From Candidatus Kuenenia stuttgartensis (lineage in GTDB: Bacteria; Planctomycetota; Planctomycetia; Planctomycetales; Planctomycetaceae): a stretch of DNA of 37,169 bases. Below the pieces are notes generated by a model. It was given only the letters and a program-made list of their open reading frames with translations. It had not been told where the DNA came from and did no database searches. Positions 8,056 to 17,210 of the stretch are shown piece after piece. The DNA is taken from positions 1 to 37,169 of the forward strand of contig CAMDPK010000067.1 of assembly GCA_945904015.1 (NCBI GenBank), given 5' to 3'. The translations under genes were made by a program, and so were the position numbers. Position 1 is the stretch's first letter; every line of letters begins with the position of its first letter.

Positions 8056-9125
8056 TTGGCTTCCCACAAATTCTTCAACGGCACGACGGCACCGTTCTTG
8101 GCTTTGCTTTCCTCGGCGGCTTGCATCAGCGCGAAGATTTCGAGCGTCTCAGCGGGAGTCACCGAGACTTGGCCGGTCTTGAAGAACTTGGCAATCTCTG
8201 TGGCGAGGGGTTCGTAGCCGACGTACTTGTCGGTTGTTGGGACGACTCCTTTGACCGGGATGCCGTGGCCGTAGATGCCAGAGGTGGAGACTCCTTTGTC
8301 GCCGAAGACGGTCGCGCAGTATTTGACCGCACCCTCTTTGATGCCTCGGTACGTTCCGACGCGGCCGTCTTTCCAAGTGGCGGTGATGGATTCGGTGGTC
8401 GGCGTCGAGGCACACGTGACCGAAACAACGCCGGGGCCGCCCATGATTGTGTAGAGCGTTTCGAGACTGTGCAGCGGACGCCAGAACTTGTCGGCTTCGG
8501 GAGCCTTCGGATCCCAGCCGCCGTAGACGTCGCAGCCGATGATCTTGCCGACCTCGGGATGATTAACCATTCCGGAGAACCCGGTGCTGAAACGATGCTG
8601 TGAACTGCTCCAGCACGGCGTCTTCGTTTCTGCGGCGAGCTTCATGATCGCGACGGCATCTTCCGGCGACGACGCCAGCGGTCGGCCGATGAAGAGTTTC
8701 TTGCCCGCTCGCAAGACCGGCTCCGCCTGCTTGCGGTGCAGCCGAGCGTCCAGGCTGAAGATCATCACGCAATCGACTTTCGACAACAGCGCGTCGAGCG
8801 AATCGACCCACTCAATCGGCGGCACTGCGTCCTTTGGGTCTTTCGGGGTCTGGTACATCTTCGAGAGTTGGTCTTTCCACTGTGCTCCCAGCTTCGCGCT
8901 GTCGGGATAGTCGTCGCTGCCGATCGGATACGCGGCGACGACTCGCATTCCCTCAAAGACTCCCTCGGCGTGCGGCTTGTTGAGGAATTCCGTGTACGCC
9001 ACCGAGCCGTAGTTATCGATGCCGAGGATGCCGATACGCACGAGGTCCGCACCACGAGCGCTCGTGCCTGAGCAGAGCATTCCCAAAGCGGCCAAGGTCA
9101 CCAGCGAGAAGAGCTGTCGAATCAT
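8052..9125 (-). CDS. Exported Gfo/Idh/MocA-like protein with altered motifs
   Basis: A 357-residue protein with a signal peptide (residues 1-26, ARGA-D) and a Gfo/Idh/MocA layout: N-terminal Rossmann-like part, then a C-terminal alpha/beta domain. The usual GxGxxG is replaced by GILGIDNYG (32-40), and the EKP motif with its catalytic lysine by GRPL (147-150). SSSQHRFSTGF and a late HSLETLYTIMGGP segment fit the family. The altered motifs and export suggest it may not be a normal NAD(P)-dependent enzyme. The ATG at 9125 has GGAG six bases upstream. The TAG stop lies in a REP-like palindrome. The role is unknown; related proteins are frequent in planctomycetes. Confidence 0.75.
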   Translation of the reverse strand: MIRQLFSLVTLAALGMLCSGTSARGADLVRIGILGIDNYGSVAYTEFLNKPHAEGVFEGMRVVAAYPIGSDDYPDSAKLGAQWKDQLSKMYQTPKDPKDAVPPIEWVDSLDALLSKVDCVMIFSLDARLHRKQAEPVLRAGKKLFIGRPLASSPEDAVAIMKLAAETKTPCWSSSQHRFSTGFSGMVNHPEVGKIIGCDVYGGWDPKAPEADKFWRPLHSLETLYTIMGGPGVVSVTCASTPTTESITATWKDGRVGTYRGIKEGAVKYCATVFGDKGVSTSGIYGHGIPVKGVVPTTDKYVGYEPLATEIAKFFKTGQVSVTPAETLEIFALMQAAEESKAKNGAVVPLKNLWEAK

Positions 9126-9234
9126 GAGAAACTCCGGTTGTTGAAAGCGAAAGGATTGGGTCAGTCGATGTCGCGGGACATCGTAGTTCAGAGATCGTTG
9201 GGAGTCAGGCGGTGGCCAGCACCGACATCGCTGG

Positions 9235-9882
9235 CTACGGCTTCAGCTCGGCCGGCAACTCCTTCAACGGAGTCAATTCCAGGATGTCGGTTTGATACCA
9301 CTGCTTCTCGCTGACAGTCCCTTTCGCTCGGTCGGTGAAGCGATAACCGACCACTCGCGACGGGTAGTTGTGGCCTTCGTCGGTCTTCTTCCACTCGCTA
9401 AAGACGTGCCGCGTGTCCGTGTAGTCGATGGCGACTAAACGCTTCGTGTCCTTGTCGAACAAGAGGTCGATCGGTTCCTTGATGGACTCGGACACTCGCA
9501 GCCCGAATGCCTGCTTCTCGTTGATGGTCGTTTCGGGGATCACTGCGATCTTCGACTCCGGGTTGAGCAGAATCCGCAGACTCCAGGCCCAACACAGCAC
9601 GCGAACCTTATCTTTTCCGCGCTTGCTCGTACCGAGCCACCAGTCGCCAGCCACTTGCACGACGGAGGTGCGATTCCCTTTCTCGTCCGCCGTGACCGGA
9701 GCAGCCGGCGTTGCTGTGATGAGCACTCGCTCGCGAAAGCGGAACAAGTTCAGCAGCTTTTCCTCGCCACCTGCGGTCATCACGACCTGCTCGATCAGTT
9801 TCTTGGCATCGGGTTCGTCAGCACCGGAACTTGGAACCAATGAGAACATCGCGATCAAACTCAAGCCAATCATTCGCAGCAT
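9235..9882 (-). CDS. Exported protein of unknown function
   Basis: A 215-residue protein that I do not recognise. The ATG at 9882 has AAGGA eight bases upstream. A hydrophobic leader (MLRMIGLSLIAMFSLVPSSGA) predicts secretion. The mature part has the pattern often seen in planctomycete outer-membrane-lipoprotein-sorting-like proteins: an N-terminal helix (ADEPDAKKLIEQVVMTAGGEEKLLNL), then strand-rich segments such as WWLGTSKRGKDKVRVLCWAW and a C-terminal KQWYQTDILELTPLKELP. It is in line with the Gfo/Idh gene (109 bp apart) and downstream of the Tat-exported Gfo-like gene, so a shared transcript is possible. Confidence 0.65.
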   Translation of the reverse strand: MLRMIGLSLIAMFSLVPSSGADEPDAKKLIEQVVMTAGGEEKLLNLFRFRERVLITATPAAPVTADEKGNRTSVVQVAGDWWLGTSKRGKDKVRVLCWAWSLRILLNPESKIAVIPETTINEKQAFGLRVSESIKEPIDLLFDKDTKRLVAIDYTDTRHVFSEWKKTDEGHNYPSRVVGYRFTDRAKGTVSEKQWYQTDILELTPLKELPAELKP

Positions 9883-10002
9883 GTGTTGCTTCCTTCGGGG
9901 CAAAAGTTGAGAGAGACAAGGCAGGGGATGTCGCTCAGTCATAACGAGGGAGTCATGTTGGACCGAGCTGGTTTGTCTTGTGAGACGTCGGAGGGAAGTT
10001 GG

Positions 10003-11286
10003 TCAGGACGCCGCACGCGGAGGTGCCGGGCCTCCCTTGGCGAAGGGCCAGTCGGCAGGTTGGTAGGCCACGGCGAGTTGCGGAGTTTCCAGGCGTCGAT
10101 TTTTGTCGGCGAGGCTGTGCAGGGCAGCATCGAGAATTCCGGTCGTCAGCAGCGTTCGTTCCACAGGGTACGCGGGTTGGCCGGAGTGAATCATGTGTTC
10201 AACGGCACGCAACAGGTGCTCGAAATGCCCGAACGGCGGGCCGTCTTGCGGGAGAAACGTGACGGCGAACGGTTTTTCGCTTCCGCGAATCGAGACCGCG
10301 CACGCGAACTCGTGCGAGAACCCGGTTCCCATCGCGATCGTGGCCTTCGTGCCGTCGCGATATTCGATGAGGTAGAAGACCGCGTCCTTGGCCATCTCTT
10401 TGGGACGCGGCTGTTTACCGTTGTACGGAGTGGGCGAAAACTCGACGATCGCATCGAAGAGCGACTTGGACCAGCGGCCTTCTTTCTCGGCCTGCCAAAT
10501 GCCGTCCCCTTGGACCGACTGAACCGACTTGACTCCGGTCTCGCCCCCTTTGCGACGCTCCATCAGGCATTGCATCCCTTCGAGTGAATGAAATCCGTAG
10601 TGCTCCAACCCGCCGTACCCCAGCGCGATCGCTTCGGTGATTTCTGAACCGATCGGAATTGTCGCGGGCGGATTTCGCCACATGACCGGCACCGACGAAC
10701 CGGCCATGAACGGGATACGCAGTTCGCGAGCCGTGTCGAACATGTGCTTCGCGTCGTCCCAGGCATACGACAGGTGCTTGTCGCTGAACACGGGGACGAC
10801 CTTTTTGCACCTCTTGAATGTGGCCGCGATCTCGTCAAAGAACCGCCGGCGCGGAAACATAACCTGCTCGGTCCCCGGCACGGTCGGATACTTGCCGTGC
10901 TCGCCGATGGACAGCACTCCGGCGACCGCCAGCGAGTCGGTCCCCAGCGTGAGCGCTTCGTCGATCGTCTTCGCCGTCCGAAATCCATGCTTCTTCGCGA
11001 GCGGCACGCTGAGATCGTTCTCGCCCACTTGATCGACATACATCGACACCAGTTTCAGGTCTGGGCCAAGTCCGCCATCCTGCGCCCAGCCTTCGAGCAC
11101 TTTGCCCACGATGACATCGGCGTGCGAATTCCGGTAGTAGACCGTGACCACGGCAGCGACGGGCAGCTTCGCTCGTGGCTTGTCATCGGCGAAGAGATGG
11201 CGAGCAAAATGATTGCTGTTCAGCGCGAGACCCGCCGAACCGAGCGATGTGTGCATGAAATGGCGGCGTGTCAGAGAGTCAATCAT
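10003..11286 (-). CDS. Tat-exported Gfo/Idh-like protein of unknown function
   Basis: A 427-residue protein with a clear twin-arginine leader (LTRRHFM, residues 5-11, then an Ala/Gly/Leu stretch), so it is probably exported folded. The body has an alternating alpha/beta N-terminal part (LPVAAVVTVYYRNSHADVIVG, then LKLVSMYVDQVGENDLSVPL) and a C-terminal part (FYLIEYRDGTKATIAMGTGF, then PFAVTFLPQDGPPFGHFEHLL) resembling the substrate domain of Gfo/Idh/MocA proteins. No clean GxGxxG motif is visible, so the assignment is weak. The start at 11286 directly follows a long inverted repeat (11300-11394) that separates it from the upstream DUF1501 gene on the same strand. Confidence 0.65.
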   Translation of the reverse strand: MIDSLTRRHFMHTSLGSAGLALNSNHFARHLFADDKPRAKLPVAAVVTVYYRNSHADVIVGKVLEGWAQDGGLGPDLKLVSMYVDQVGENDLSVPLAKKHGFRTAKTIDEALTLGTDSLAVAGVLSIGEHGKYPTVPGTEQVMFPRRRFFDEIAATFKRCKKVVPVFSDKHLSYAWDDAKHMFDTARELRIPFMAGSSVPVMWRNPPATIPIGSEITEAIALGYGGLEHYGFHSLEGMQCLMERRKGGETGVKSVQSVQGDGIWQAEKEGRWSKSLFDAIVEFSPTPYNGKQPRPKEMAKDAVFYLIEYRDGTKATIAMGTGFSHEFACAVSIRGSEKPFAVTFLPQDGPPFGHFEHLLRAVEHMIHSGQPAYPVERTLLTTGILDAALHSLADKNRRLETPQLAVAYQPADWPFAKGGPAPPRAAS

Positions 11287-11299
11287 TGGCGTTCTCCAT

Positions 11300-11394
11300 T
11301 AACCCGAAGCGTCAGCGAGGGCGGACGCTTCACAGAACTTCGACCGCAAGATCACATCTTTTGAAGCGTTCGCCCTCGCTGACGCTTCGGGTTA
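11300..11394. repeat. Long imperfect inverted repeat between two genes
   Basis: Arms at 11300-11332 and 11362-11394, each 33 bp, differ at one position by eye and are separated by 29 bp. The arm begins TAACCCGAAGCGTCAGCGAG, and each arm itself can fold (GAAGCGT...ACGCTTC). It fills the gap between the DUF1501 gene and the downstream Tat-exported gene. Unlike the other palindromes it does not begin GTAG, so it is a different repeat family. It could end or stabilise transcripts; there is no T run for a classic terminator. Confidence 0.85.
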
Positions 11395-11402
11395 GTGCGA
11401 CA

Positions 11403-12800
11403 TCAGAACAATTCGTCGATCACCCGTCCGTCGGGCAGCAGTGGAATGGGGCGGCCTTGCAGGTTGATGGCGTTCTGGTTCGGGTCGATTCCGAGATGCT
11501 TATAGAGCGTCGCCAACACGTCGCTGGGGCTGATCGGCCGATCGGTGGGAAGGCCGCCGTCGTGACTCGACTCGCCAATGATTTGGCCCATCTTCAGACC
11601 ACCGCCGGCGAGCAGCAAGCTCCCCAGGCGCGGCCAGTGATCGCGGCCGCCGGTCACATTGATTTTGGGAGTGCGGCCGAACTCGCCCCACACGACCAGC
11701 AGGACGTTACGGCAGAGTTCCCGTTCGCTGAGATCGGTGATCAGCGCGGAGAGCGCTCGATCGAGCGGCGGGCCACTCCATTCCATGCCGACGTTTGGGC
11801 CGCCCGGACTGGGCTGCTCACGATTCTCACGAGTGATGCTGACGTGCCAGTCCCAGCGCAGGCAGTCGGGAGCGGTGTTGAGTGTCACGAACGTGACTCC
11901 CGATTCCACCAGCCGCCGAGCCAGCAGAGCCATCTGCCCCCAGCGATGCGAACCGTATCGCTCGCGCGTCGCGGCCGGTTCTGCGTTGAGGTCGAAGGCT
12001 CGGCGAGCCTTCGCGCTGGTGATCAATTCCAGCGCGAGCTTCGCGAAGGGATCAAGCCCATCCTGCACTCGATTCGAATCGAGCCGCCGCGGCAATTGAT
12101 CCAGGACAGCAAGCAGCGACTTGCGATCATTGATCCGGTCCAGGGTCGCGTCGTTGGCGATTTCGAGGCTGCTGGTCGCACTCCGCAAGCGATCGAACTG
12201 GAACTCGAACGGATACGGATCTTGCAAGACCGCGAACGGCGAATGCGACACGCCGAGATATCCCGGCCCCATCGCGTCGAAGAGGTGATGGTGCATCACC
12301 GGCTCTTCCGCGAGCATGACATATGCCGGCATGCCGGGCTGTCGTGGCCCGCGAAACCGCGAGGCAATCGAGCCAACCGACGGATAGCCTTCTCGCTTGT
12401 CCGGCTCCTTGCGACCTTCCAGGCACCAACGCATGACGCCGAAATGGTCGTCGTAGGGATGCGTGAAGCTCTTGATGATCGCGGTCTTGTCGAGCACTCC
12501 CGCCGTCAGTGGCATCATTTCGCAGACGAGCGCGCCGGGAATCTTGGACTGGATCGGTCGATACGGGCCGCGAATCTCGACCGGCGCGAGCGGCTTGGGA
12601 TCAAACGTCTCGAATTGACTCGGCCCGCCTCCCAGCCAAATCTGAATCACCGAAGTGTCCGGCGCGATCTGCCCCTGTTCCGCCGAGAGCGATCGCAGAC
12701 GGAGAACGTCTCCCAGCGCGAGACCGGCTCCGCCGGCACACAGGCTGGCCGACAGAAATCGTCGACGCGAAACATTGCGATGCGTCTGCTGCGGCTGCAT
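11403..12800 (-). CDS. DUF1501 family exported protein
   Basis: A 465-residue DUF1501 protein. The ATG at 12800 has a strong GGAGG about seven bases upstream. The Tat motif SRRRFL (residues 11-16) is followed by the hydrophobic SASLCAGGAGLALGDVL. Family landmarks are IWLGGGPSQFETFDPKP, IRGPYRPIQSKIPGALVCEMMP, LLARRLVESGVTFVTLN, VWGEFGRTPKINVTGGRDHWP and the C-terminal LATLYKHLGIDP. The function is unknown; the fold relates to the phosphatase/sulfatase group. No PSD1 (DUF1549/DUF1553) gene is adjacent; the upstream neighbour is the divergent MoxR gene. It shares architecture but not close sequence with the other DUF1501 proteins here. Confidence 0.9.
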   Translation of the reverse strand: MQPQQTHRNVSRRRFLSASLCAGGAGLALGDVLRLRSLSAEQGQIAPDTSVIQIWLGGGPSQFETFDPKPLAPVEIRGPYRPIQSKIPGALVCEMMPLTAGVLDKTAIIKSFTHPYDDHFGVMRWCLEGRKEPDKREGYPSVGSIASRFRGPRQPGMPAYVMLAEEPVMHHHLFDAMGPGYLGVSHSPFAVLQDPYPFEFQFDRLRSATSSLEIANDATLDRINDRKSLLAVLDQLPRRLDSNRVQDGLDPFAKLALELITSAKARRAFDLNAEPAATRERYGSHRWGQMALLARRLVESGVTFVTLNTAPDCLRWDWHVSITRENREQPSPGGPNVGMEWSGPPLDRALSALITDLSERELCRNVLLVVWGEFGRTPKINVTGGRDHWPRLGSLLLAGGGLKMGQIIGESSHDGGLPTDRPISPSDVLATLYKHLGIDPNQNAINLQGRPIPLLPDGRVIDELF

Positions 12801-13046
12801 AGCGATCCTCCTGGTCACGCGAATTCCATTCGCAAACCACTCGCCCTTCAAGCCCACCGGGTCGATCACGCGGCAAGTGTATCCATCATCGGTTCCGGTC
12901 GGAATCGGTCATCGGTCGCTGATCAGGTCGTGAAATGTGAGTGATTGCAAGCACGCGATCCAACCCGTAATCTCGCAACGGCTCAGCCATTTTGGCTTTT
13001 CAGCGAGACAACCGTTCCCACCATTGGTGAGAGGACTATTCCTTCG

Positions 13047-14000
13047 ATGTCGAGATCCGTGGAAATTGGTGGCGTGCGATTGTTTCTGTCCGAGCCTGAT
13101 CCGACCGTCGGACAGTGGATCGGACAGGGCGAAGTGCTCAAGCAATTGCTGGCCTGTTGGCTGGTCGTCGATGACGTGGACTTGCCGCTGACGCCACGAT
13201 TGGTCGGAGCTCCCGGAATCGGCAAGACGACGCTGGGAATCGCCGGAGCACACACGCGGAAGCAGCCGCTCTACATCTATCAATGCACGTCGGACACGCG
13301 ACCGGAGGATTTGCTGGTCACGCCGGTGCTGGCCGAGAGCGGCAAGATCGTCTACCACGCCTCGCCGCTAGTCACGGCGATGCTCACCGGAGGAATCTGC
13401 ATTCTCGACGAAGGCAACCGCATGAACGAGAAGTCGTGGGCGAGCCTCGCCGCGCTGCTTGATCATCGCCGGTACGTCGAGTCGATCGTCGCCGGCATCA
13501 CGATTCCGGCCCATCGCGATTTCCGCTGCGCGGTTACGATGAACGACGACGAGTCGACGTTCGAGATCCCCGACTACATCCTCAGCCGTTTGCAACCGAC
13601 GTTGGAGCTGAGCCACCCGGCTCGTGAGGACGAACTGGCGATTCTGAAATATCACCTGCCGTTCGCCGACGACGAGATGCTCAACCTGACCGTCGAGTTC
13701 TTGCAGCAAGCTCACGAATTGAAGCTGGACTTCTCGACCCGCGACGGCATCAACGTGCTGCGGTACGCGATCAAGCGAGCCGCTCAAGACCCGACGCATC
13801 CGCTCAGCAAAGACGCCGCTTGGCGCGAGAGTCTGCATCGTTGCCTGGGCGAAGAGGCTCTCGATTTGAAAGACCTGGCCGAGCGCAAGCAGTCGACCCT
13901 GGGAGGCAACGTCGTTCCGATGGGTCTGGGCGATTTCTTCTTCTCGCCCGACGACCCACTGCATCCGGACTACGAAGAGGATGAGGACGACGAACAGTAG
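13047..14000 (+). CDS. MoxR-type AAA+ ATPase (AAA_5)
   Basis: A 317-residue AAA+ ATPase of the MoxR/AAA_5 type, expected to remodel or assemble protein complexes. Walker A is GAPGIGKTT (residues 54-62), Walker B is ICILDE (117-122), and a sensor-1-like Asn166 lies in TMNDDEST; the SRLQ segment that follows fits the arginine-finger region. The C-terminus is very acidic (EEDEDDEQ). The ATG at 13047 is preceded by GAGAGGAC about ten bases away; an in-frame ATG at 12945 gives an unlikely N-terminus. MoxR ATPases are usually followed by a VWA-domain partner gene, but here the next gene is a convergent sensor kinase, so this one is isolated. There is no signal peptide. Confidence 0.88.
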   Translation: MSRSVEIGGVRLFLSEPDPTVGQWIGQGEVLKQLLACWLVVDDVDLPLTPRLVGAPGIGKTTLGIAGAHTRKQPLYIYQCTSDTRPEDLLVTPVLAESGKIVYHASPLVTAMLTGGICILDEGNRMNEKSWASLAALLDHRRYVESIVAGITIPAHRDFRCAVTMNDDESTFEIPDYILSRLQPTLELSHPAREDELAILKYHLPFADDEMLNLTVEFLQQAHELKLDFSTRDGINVLRYAIKRAAQDPTHPLSKDAAWRESLHRCLGEEALDLKDLAERKQSTLGGNVVPMGLGDFFFSPDDPLHPDYEEDEDDEQ

Positions 14001-14039
14001 TCAGCGATCGCGCGTCGAAACCTCGACGGAATCGGCAGA

Positions 14040-17000
14040 TCAACAAGCCACTTTGCAGGGGTGGGCATCCAGCACCTCGCGGACTTTGTTCGTCAAGACC
14101 TGCGGGGAAACTGGCTTCGACAGAAACGCCGCCGAGCTATCGACGTCCCCATAGTTTTCCAAAATATTTTTCGTGTAGCCCGAGATGAAGAGCACCTTGA
14201 GATCCTTGCGAACCTCCAGAGCGAGCTTCGCCAAGCGGACTCCATCCATTTGCGGCATGAGGATGTCAGTCACCATCAACGAGATCTCTCCCGGGTGTTC
14301 CCGGCACAACTCCAGAGCCTCTTCGCCCGAACTGGCACTGAGGATCGTGTAACCGCTGGCTTGCAGAACGAAGCTCGTCAGTCGACGCACAATCTCCTCG
14401 TCTTCCACCAGCAGCACTGTTTCTTTCCCTCGCCGATTCATTGCCGGACTTTGTGATTCTTGGGAACGCACACTCTCGGTCGCCAGTCGCGGCAGGTAGA
14501 TGCGGAACGTCGTCCCGTGGCCCACTTGGCTTTCCAGCTCAATGTGCCCGTTGCTCTGTTTGACGATTCCAAAAACGGTGGACAAGCCGAGCCCCGTTCC
14601 TTTACCGACGTCCTTGGTCGTGAAGAACGGTTCGAATGCATGCATCCGGGTGGCTTCATCCATGCCATTTCCCGTGTCGGCGACGGTGAGCAGGACATAG
14701 GAGCCGGGCGCGATGTCGGCATCGCTCAATGACAGGATTTGTTCCAGTTCAATGTTGGCTGTTGTGAACGTGAGCGTGCCACCTTTGGGCATGGCGTCTC
14801 GAGCATTGGACGCCAGATTCATCAGGATCTGCTCGATTTGAGAGGGGTCCGCCTGCACTTGACCCAGTTGGGAATCTGCGTGGAGGACCAATTCAATGTC
14901 CTCGCCGATCATGCGGCGGAGCATTTTGGTCATGTCCTGAAAAATGTCGTTGACGTTGAGGACTTTGACTTGCAGTTTCTGCTTTCGTCCAAAAGCCAAA
15001 AGTTGGCGAGTCAACGAAGCGGCTCTCTCGCCCGCCTTCTGGATCTGTTCCAGCAATTCGTAGTTTTGGTCGTCCGTGTTTGTCTGCCCGAGCAGGATCT
15101 CACTGTAGCCAATGATGACGGTCAGCAGGTTGTTGAAGTCGTGGGCGACACCGCCCGCCAACTGACCGACCGCTTCCATCTTTTGAGCTTGGCGCAGCCG
15201 CTCTTCCAACCGCTTCTGTTCCGTGATGTCCACCGCGAAGCCGACCAAGCCGATGATCCTTCCATCGGCATCGCGGTGCGGCACTTTGTCCGTTTGCAAC
15301 CAACGTTCGCCCGTGGGTGTGTGAAACTGTTCGATCAGGCCACACAGCGACTCGCCAGTCGTCATGACGCTGAAGTCGTCTTGCATGTACCGACTGGCAT
15401 AGGGCGAACCGAGCTCGGCATCGGTCTTGCCTTCAATTTGTTCCTTGGGCAAACCAAAACATTGAGCGTGTGCCGCGTTAACTCGCACGAGACGACACTC
15501 GCGGTCCTTGTGAAAGATGAGGGCTGGCACGGAATCCAAAATCATCTGTAATTCCGACCGTTGATGCTCGACAGCAACGAGCAATCGTCCGCGCTCCTCA
15601 TCGGCGAGCCGGCGCTCGGTGATGTCCGCTGTGATGCCGACGATCCGGTAGACCTTCTTCGCTTCGTCCAAAACAGGAAAGGCTCGAGACCAGACCCAGC
15701 GGATCGCGCCGTCGGGCCGCACAATGCGATACTCCTCACTGGTCTTTTCGCCTCGCTTTTGTCTGGCGATGGAGTCCAGCAAAGCGGGTCGATCTTCGGA
15801 ATAAACCAAGTCGAGAAACGACAGCGATTCTCGATTCACGTCGAAGTTCACGGAGGATTGGCTCATCGCCGTGAGGTCTTTGCCCCAGACTCCTTCGCAC
15901 GAGGGGCTGACATAGATGATGCGATCGTCGTGAGCATCGACCATCCAGAACACCTCATGGATGTTCTCCGCCAATTGCCGGAAGCGTTCTTCGCTACGCT
16001 GCAACATCGCTCCATCGAGTTTGCGTGCGATGAAATGGCCCATCTGTTTGCCGAATTCGCCCATGATGTCCAACAGCCACGGCTCGCGTTTTTGAGAACG
16101 AGCCAAGAACACCTCCACGACACCACAGACGACCTCGCCCAGCATGATCGGAAACGCGAAAGCGGTGCGCAGTTGGCGGGGAGCTGCGAGTGCCAAGCAG
16201 GGGGAATCTTCCATTCGGAGCAGGTCTTCGATCCAGACCGGCTTGCCCGTCGCACAGACTTGTCCCGGAAGCCCCTGACCCTGCTTGCAGATCAACGACG
16301 TGGTGTCCAGTTCTGGGTGCGTCGTGACACCGGGGGCCTGATAAAACTCGGAGCAACAAAGCTCATTCGTGCTGGGATTGAGACTCCAATAGGCACAAGC
16401 GTCCCAACGCAGGGATTCACTGATCGTTTGGAGGATCTTTGGCAGCGCTTCGTCCAGGGAGTTCGCTTCGGCCAGGATGCAGGTCGCGGCGTAGTGTGCG
16501 GTCAAATAGCGTTGAGCCTGTTTGCGTTTGCTGACATCGCGAGCGAAGGCGACGGTGACCTGCTCGTCGCCCAACGTCATGCTGCTGAGCATCACCTCGA
16601 CGGGAAACCTCTCGCCGTTCTTGCGCTGTCCGATCATCTCGCGAGCGCCGGCGGCGAGGCCCAGAACGGTGCCCATCGAGATCGTTTCATGAAAGAGTTT
16701 TTGATTCTCGCTGGGGGGTTCCATCAGCAATTTAGTGACCGGCTGGTTCAGAATGTCGCGGGCGTGATACCCGAAGAGTCGCTCGGCGGCGGGATTCAGC
16801 GACACCAGTTGACCGCGCTGATTGATCGTCAAGATCCCTTCCGTGACGTGTTCGATGATCTGTTCCGCAACCGGTTGCTCCGCCAGATTGGACTTGTTAG
16901 CTGGGCGAGCGTTCGTGCGCCGCAGAAGAGCCTTGCCAATAACCGTCAGCAGCGCGGCTCCCAACAGTTCCGGGACAAATCCGGGTAGGGCCGGCGAAAA

Positions 17001-17114
17001 CTGCAACATGAGCCGGAACACTCCGGCAACAGACACGAGCAACAAGGCGAACAACGTGAGGGTCTGTCGAAAGGTCAGCTCACACAAACAGGCAGTTTTG
17101 AGTTGATTCATCAT
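14040..17114 (-). CDS. Hybrid sensor histidine kinase (2 TM-PAS-GAF-PAS-PAS-HisKA-HATPase-REC)
   Basis: A roughly 1024-residue hybrid histidine kinase. From the chosen start: two membrane helices (about 13-37 and 44-64), PAS (about 80-195), GAF (210-365), two PAS domains (375-500 and 515-635), the HisKA dimerisation helix with phospho-acceptor His658 in GGVAHDFNNLL, an HATPase domain (N box LMNLASNARDAM, then ADTGNGMD and GKGTGLGLSTV), and a receiver domain with Asp950 in VTDILMPQMDG. The signal is unknown. The start is uncertain: the frame is open to a GTG at 17318, but that extension crosses a REP-like palindrome (17173-17210), so an internal ATG (17114 or 17144) is more likely. No separate response-regulator output gene is adjacent. 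Confidence 0.88.
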   Translation of the reverse strand: MMNQLKTACLCELTFRQTLTLFALLLVSVAGVFRLMLQFSPALPGFVPELLGAALLTVIGKALLRRTNARPANKSNLAEQPVAEQIIEHVTEGILTINQRGQLVSLNPAAERLFGYHARDILNQPVTKLLMEPPSENQKLFHETISMGTVLGLAAGAREMIGQRKNGERFPVEVMLSSMTLGDEQVTVAFARDVSKRKQAQRYLTAHYAATCILAEANSLDEALPKILQTISESLRWDACAYWSLNPSTNELCCSEFYQAPGVTTHPELDTTSLICKQGQGLPGQVCATGKPVWIEDLLRMEDSPCLALAAPRQLRTAFAFPIMLGEVVCGVVEVFLARSQKREPWLLDIMGEFGKQMGHFIARKLDGAMLQRSEERFRQLAENIHEVFWMVDAHDDRIIYVSPSCEGVWGKDLTAMSQSSVNFDVNRESLSFLDLVYSEDRPALLDSIARQKRGEKTSEEYRIVRPDGAIRWVWSRAFPVLDEAKKVYRIVGITADITERRLADEERGRLLVAVEHQRSELQMILDSVPALIFHKDRECRLVRVNAAHAQCFGLPKEQIEGKTDAELGSPYASRYMQDDFSVMTTGESLCGLIEQFHTPTGERWLQTDKVPHRDADGRIIGLVGFAVDITEQKRLEERLRQAQKMEAVGQLAGGVAHDFNNLLTVIIGYSEILLGQTNTDDQNYELLEQIQKAGERAASLTRQLLAFGRKQKLQVKVLNVNDIFQDMTKMLRRMIGEDIELVLHADSQLGQVQADPSQIEQILMNLASNARDAMPKGGTLTFTTANIELEQILSLSDADIAPGSYVLLTVADTGNGMDEATRMHAFEPFFTTKDVGKGTGLGLSTVFGIVKQSNGHIELESQVGHGTTFRIYLPRLATESVRSQESQSPAMNRRGKETVLLVEDEEIVRRLTSFVLQASGYTILSASSGEEALELCREHPGEISLMVTDILMPQMDGVRLAKLALEVRKDLKVLFISGYTKNILENYGDVDSSAAFLSKPVSPQVLTNKVREVLDAHPCKVAC

Positions 17115-17172
17115 GCTTTGTTCTTTCTCTGAGCCGTCCGACATCTTCGGCGTTGATCCGACAAATAACTCC

Positions 17173-17210
17173 GTAGGGTGGGACAAGCTCGCTTCGAGCG
17201 CTGGCCCACG
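17173..17210. repeat. Single GTAG-type REP-like palindrome upstream of the kinase
   Basis: A GTAG tetranucleotide at 17173 is followed by an imperfect hairpin: GGTGGGACAAGCTCG, loop CTT, then CGAGCGCTGGCCCAC. It resembles the paired GTAG elements elsewhere in the window but is a lone copy. It lies in the region upstream of the kinase gene and argues against the longest possible kinase start. Confidence 0.6.

Noticed and set aside
11268..12944. Plus-strand frame of 558 codons opposite the second DUF1501 gene
   Set aside because: Antisense shadow in high-GC sequence; the minus strand carries the Tat leader, GGAGG site and DUF1501 motifs.
15561..16988. Long plus-strand open frame (475 codons) opposite the sensor kinase
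   Set aside because: It mirrors the kinase coding strand, has no family motif and no ribosome-binding site; the minus frame has PAS, GAF, HisKA and receiver motifs.
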